From Oscillospiraceae bacterium (GTDB lineage: Bacteria > Bacillota > Clostridia > Oscillospirales > Oscillospiraceae): a DNA stretch of 5,963 nt. This document shows positions 4,385-5,963 of this stretch, piece by piece. Numbering within the stretch: position 1 is the first letter of the stretch; every line of letters starts with the position of its first letter. The stretch is from NCBI GenBank assembly GCA_016297855.1, contig JAEDFW010000105.1, positions 1 through 5,963 on the forward strand, written 5' to 3'. Position numbers and translations under genes: made by a program. Below the pieces are notes generated by a model. It was not told the DNA's origin, did not search any database, and saw nothing but the letters and a program-made list of their open reading frames with translations.

Positions 4385-5500
4385 TTACTTGATCGTGACC
4401 AGTTCATACTGGTCGCTGCCGAGTCCGATCCTGACGCCGTGTTTGATGGCGCTCTGCCAGCAGGTGTCGGGATGCGCGCCGTGCATATGGTCGGGGTCGT
4501 GCTCGCCGCCGATATCCGTCACGGCGCAGTTGGCCATTAACGGCTGGCGGTTGACCGCCTCGACGCACGCAAGATCCAGCGCCACCGGATCAAACGAGGC
4601 GAACATACCCACGTCCGGGACGATGGGAGCGTCGTTTTCCATGTGGCAGTCGCAGTTCGGCGAAATATCGCGCACGATGCTGATGTGGAAAGACGGACGG
4701 CCGTCCACTACTGCCTTGGTATACTCGGCGATCTTGCAGTTAAGCTTCTCAAACGACTCATCGTACTGCGGATCCACCGCGTCCCTCGGGCACACGGCAA
4801 TGCAGCGGCCGCAGCCGACGCACTTACAGTGATCGATGGCGCACTTTTTGTCCACAAGGATGGGCGCGCCATGCGCGCAGACCTTGGCGCACGCGCCGCA
4901 GCCAATGCAGGCATCCTGATTGACCGTGGGCTTACCGGCTGAATGCATCTCCATCTTACCTGCGCGTGAGCCGCCGCCCATTCCAAGGTTCTTGAGCGCA
5001 CCGCCGAAGCCCGTATTCTCGTGACCCTTGAAGTGCGAGAGTGAAATAACGATGTCCGCATCCATGAGCGCGCGGCCGATCTTCGCGTTTTTCACATACA
5101 CGCCGCCCTCGACCGGGACCTCAACGTCGTCAGAGCCCTTGAGGCCATCGGCGATGATAACGTGGCAGCCCGTGGAAAACAGAGAATAACCGTTGATGTA
5201 GGCTGTATCCATGTGCTCCAGCGCGTTTTTACGGCTGCCGACATAGAGCGTGTTGCAGTCGGTCAGAAACGGCAGGCCGCCGCGCTCTTTGACCATGTCG
5301 GCCACGGTTTTGGCGTAATTCGGACGCAAAAACGCAAGGTTGCCCAGCTCTCCGAAATGGAGCTTGATGGCGACAAATTTTCCTGCAAAATCAATTTGGT
5401 CAAAGCCTGCCGCAAGCAAAAGCTTCTCGAGCTTCATCTGCTGGGTAACGCCTACGCGGCAGCGGAAATCGGTAAAATACACTTTGGATGGCTGCATCAT
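4385..5500 (-). CDS. DUF362 family protein with two [4Fe-4S] ferredoxin motifs
   Basis: A 371-residue cytoplasmic iron-sulfur protein of the DUF362 family, common in anaerobes and of unproven function, possibly electron transfer. The DUF362 core spans about residues 5-190 and resumes at about 265-371. Recognisable segments are IKLHFGELGN (45-54), FLTDCNTLYVGSRKNALEH (78-96), VISLSHFKGHENTGFGGALK (151-170) and ASFDPVALD (301-309). Inserted at about 195-240 are two ferredoxin motifs. Cluster 1 uses Cys198, 201, 204 and 208, with Ala rather than the usual Pro after Cys208. Cluster 2 uses Cys227, 230, 233 and 237 followed by Pro. The start is one of two adjacent ATG codons (5500 or 5497), 5 or 8 bases after GGAGG; the ATG at 5512 overlaps the binding site itself and is rejected. 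The gene follows the GH18 gene by 52 bases but has its own strong promoter. Family assignment is firm. Confidence 0.92.
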   Translation of the reverse strand: MMQPSKVYFTDFRCRVGVTQQMKLEKLLLAAGFDQIDFAGKFVAIKLHFGELGNLAFLRPNYAKTVADMVKERGGLPFLTDCNTLYVGSRKNALEHMDTAYINGYSLFSTGCHVIIADGLKGSDDVEVPVEGGVYVKNAKIGRALMDADIVISLSHFKGHENTGFGGALKNLGMGGGSRAGKMEMHSAGKPTVNQDACIGCGACAKVCAHGAPILVDKKCAIDHCKCVGCGRCIAVCPRDAVDPQYDESFEKLNCKIAEYTKAVVDGRPSFHISIVRDISPNCDCHMENDAPIVPDVGMFASFDPVALDLACVEAVNRQPLMANCAVTDIGGEHDPDHMHGAHPDTCWQSAIKHGVRIGLGSDQYELVTIK

Positions 5501-5504
5501 AAGT

Positions 5505-5510
5505 ACCTCC
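5505..5510 (-). promoter_or_regulatory. Ribosome binding site of the DUF362 gene
   Basis: GGAGGT on the minus strand (5510-5505) precedes the paired ATG codons at 5500 and 5497. The spacing slightly favours the second ATG, so the mature N-terminus may be either MMQPSK or MQPSK. It also rules out the in-frame ATG at 5512. Confidence 0.85.
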
Positions 5511-5527
5511 ATACTTTCTTTGGTAAC

Positions 5528-5556
5528 AGTATATTTCTTTTCTGCAGGTGTGTCAA
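5528..5556 (-). promoter_or_regulatory. Near-perfect sigma-A promoter of the DUF362 gene, overlapping the GH18 stop codon
   Basis: On the minus strand a consensus TTGACA (5556-5551) is followed after exactly 17 bases by TATACT (5533-5528, five of six). Transcription would begin near 5521, about 20 bases before the start codon, giving a very short leader that is nearly all ribosome binding site. The TGA stop codon of the upstream GH18 gene (5555-5553) lies inside the -35 hexamer. Confidence 0.85.
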
Positions 5557-5963
5557 GCGCCGGGCGTCAGGATGGAAAACAGGTAATTGAGCAGGCTGAA
5601 ATTCGCCGTGAAGGGGCGCATGAAATTCCAGTAACCGAGGCCGCGGAAGCCGTATTCGCGCACCAGATCGAACTTTGCCAGGCTGCTTCGCGCATCCTCA
5701 AACCAGACCTCGTGCACCGTGCCGTCGGAAAGCGTGTAGTTGAAATACGGCGTCTGCGAGGCCTCGTCAAACCGGATCTCCGCGCCCACCTCGGCGGCAA
5801 GCAGCGGCGCAGCCTCGTTTCCGATGAGCTGCGCGCGCGTTTCACCGGCCTTGAACGGAAGCTGCCAGTCGTAGGCGTAGTTGGGAAAACCCATAAAGAT
5901 TTTCTCCGGCGGGATTTCGCTCACCGCATAATCCAGCACACGCCGCACCGACGCAATGGGCGC
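5553..5963 (-). CDS. Glycoside hydrolase family 18 protein, YaaH/SleL-like, C-terminal part (5' end outside window)
   Basis: The visible 136 residues are the end of a GH18 barrel of the kind found in spore-wall hydrolases such as YaaH/SleL, which cut peptidoglycan glycan strands, usually in the spore cortex or coat. Key segments are KIFMGFPNYAYDW (21-33), matching the conserved K-I-x-x-G-x-P-x-Y-x-Y-D-W stretch, HEVWFEDARS (84-93), and FRGLGYWNFMRPFTANFSLL (106-125), the last barrel strand and C-terminal helix. The catalytic DxxDxDxE motif and any LysM repeats would be upstream of the window and cannot be checked. The frame is open to the edge, so the gene starts beyond 5963. It ends with TGA inside the promoter of the next gene, with no terminator between them, so some read-through into DUF362 is likely. 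Family is fairly certain; the spore role is inferred. Confidence 0.85.
   Translation of the reverse strand, partial: APIASVRRVLDYAVSEIPPEKIFMGFPNYAYDWQLPFKAGETRAQLIGNEAAPLLAAEVGAEIRFDEASQTPYFNYTLSDGTVHEVWFEDARSSLAKFDLVREYGFRGLGYWNFMRPFTANFSLLNYLFSILTPGA

Noticed and set aside
1..5963. CRISPR array, tRNA, rRNA, transposase or attachment sites
   Set aside because: No regularly spaced repeats, no cloverleaf or rRNA-like sequence and no transposase or integrase motifs were seen on either strand by eye; a covariance-model scan was not possible.

Overview
The window looks like chromosomal DNA of an anaerobic, spore-forming, fairly GC-rich member of the Firmicutes (Clostridia, probably an Oscillospiraceae/Ruminococcaceae-type gut organism). 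This is inferred from three things: oxygen-sensitive proteins with paired [4Fe-4S] ferredoxin motifs, a spore-type GH18 hydrolase of the YaaH/SleL kind, and strong GGAGG ribosome binding sites with sigma-A-like promoters. No taxon-specific marker gene is present, so the placement is approximate.

Layout. (1) 1-410 (+): 3' end of a D-lyxose isomerase gene. (2) 411-934: no convincing gene, but a 21-bp perfect-stem terminator-like palindrome (613-657) and a GC-rich hairpin (731-778). (3) 935-2005 (+): a candidate promoter, a possible 13-codon leader peptide with alternative hairpins around the Shine-Dalgarno site, and a 306-aa protein with two GNAT acetyltransferase domains. (4) 2003-2042: a symmetric bidirectional terminator that contains the stop codons of both flanking convergent genes. 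(5) 3976-2040 (-): a two-gene operon with an ATGA start/stop overlap. It encodes an aldo/keto reductase with a C-terminal 2x[4Fe-4S] domain, then a second GNAT protein, and a near-consensus promoter lies at 4050-4022. (6) 4051-4384: no clear gene; inverted repeats, a short direct repeat and one small ORF of doubtful status. (7) 5500-4385 (-): a DUF362-type protein with two [4Fe-4S] motifs. Its near-consensus promoter overlaps the stop codon of the next gene upstream. (8) 5963-5553 (-): C-terminal part of a GH18 spore-wall hydrolase-like protein, running off the window edge.

The genes do not form one recognisable pathway. The one clear functional unit is the reductase-GNAT pair, which is probably translationally coupled. 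The DUF362 protein and the reductase both carry two clusters but have separate promoters. I found no mobile element, CRISPR array, tRNA or rRNA. The most interesting item is the possible translational attenuator in front of the tandem-GNAT gene; it rests on sequence geometry only. Everything else is ordinary accessory chromosome with well-formed regulatory signals.
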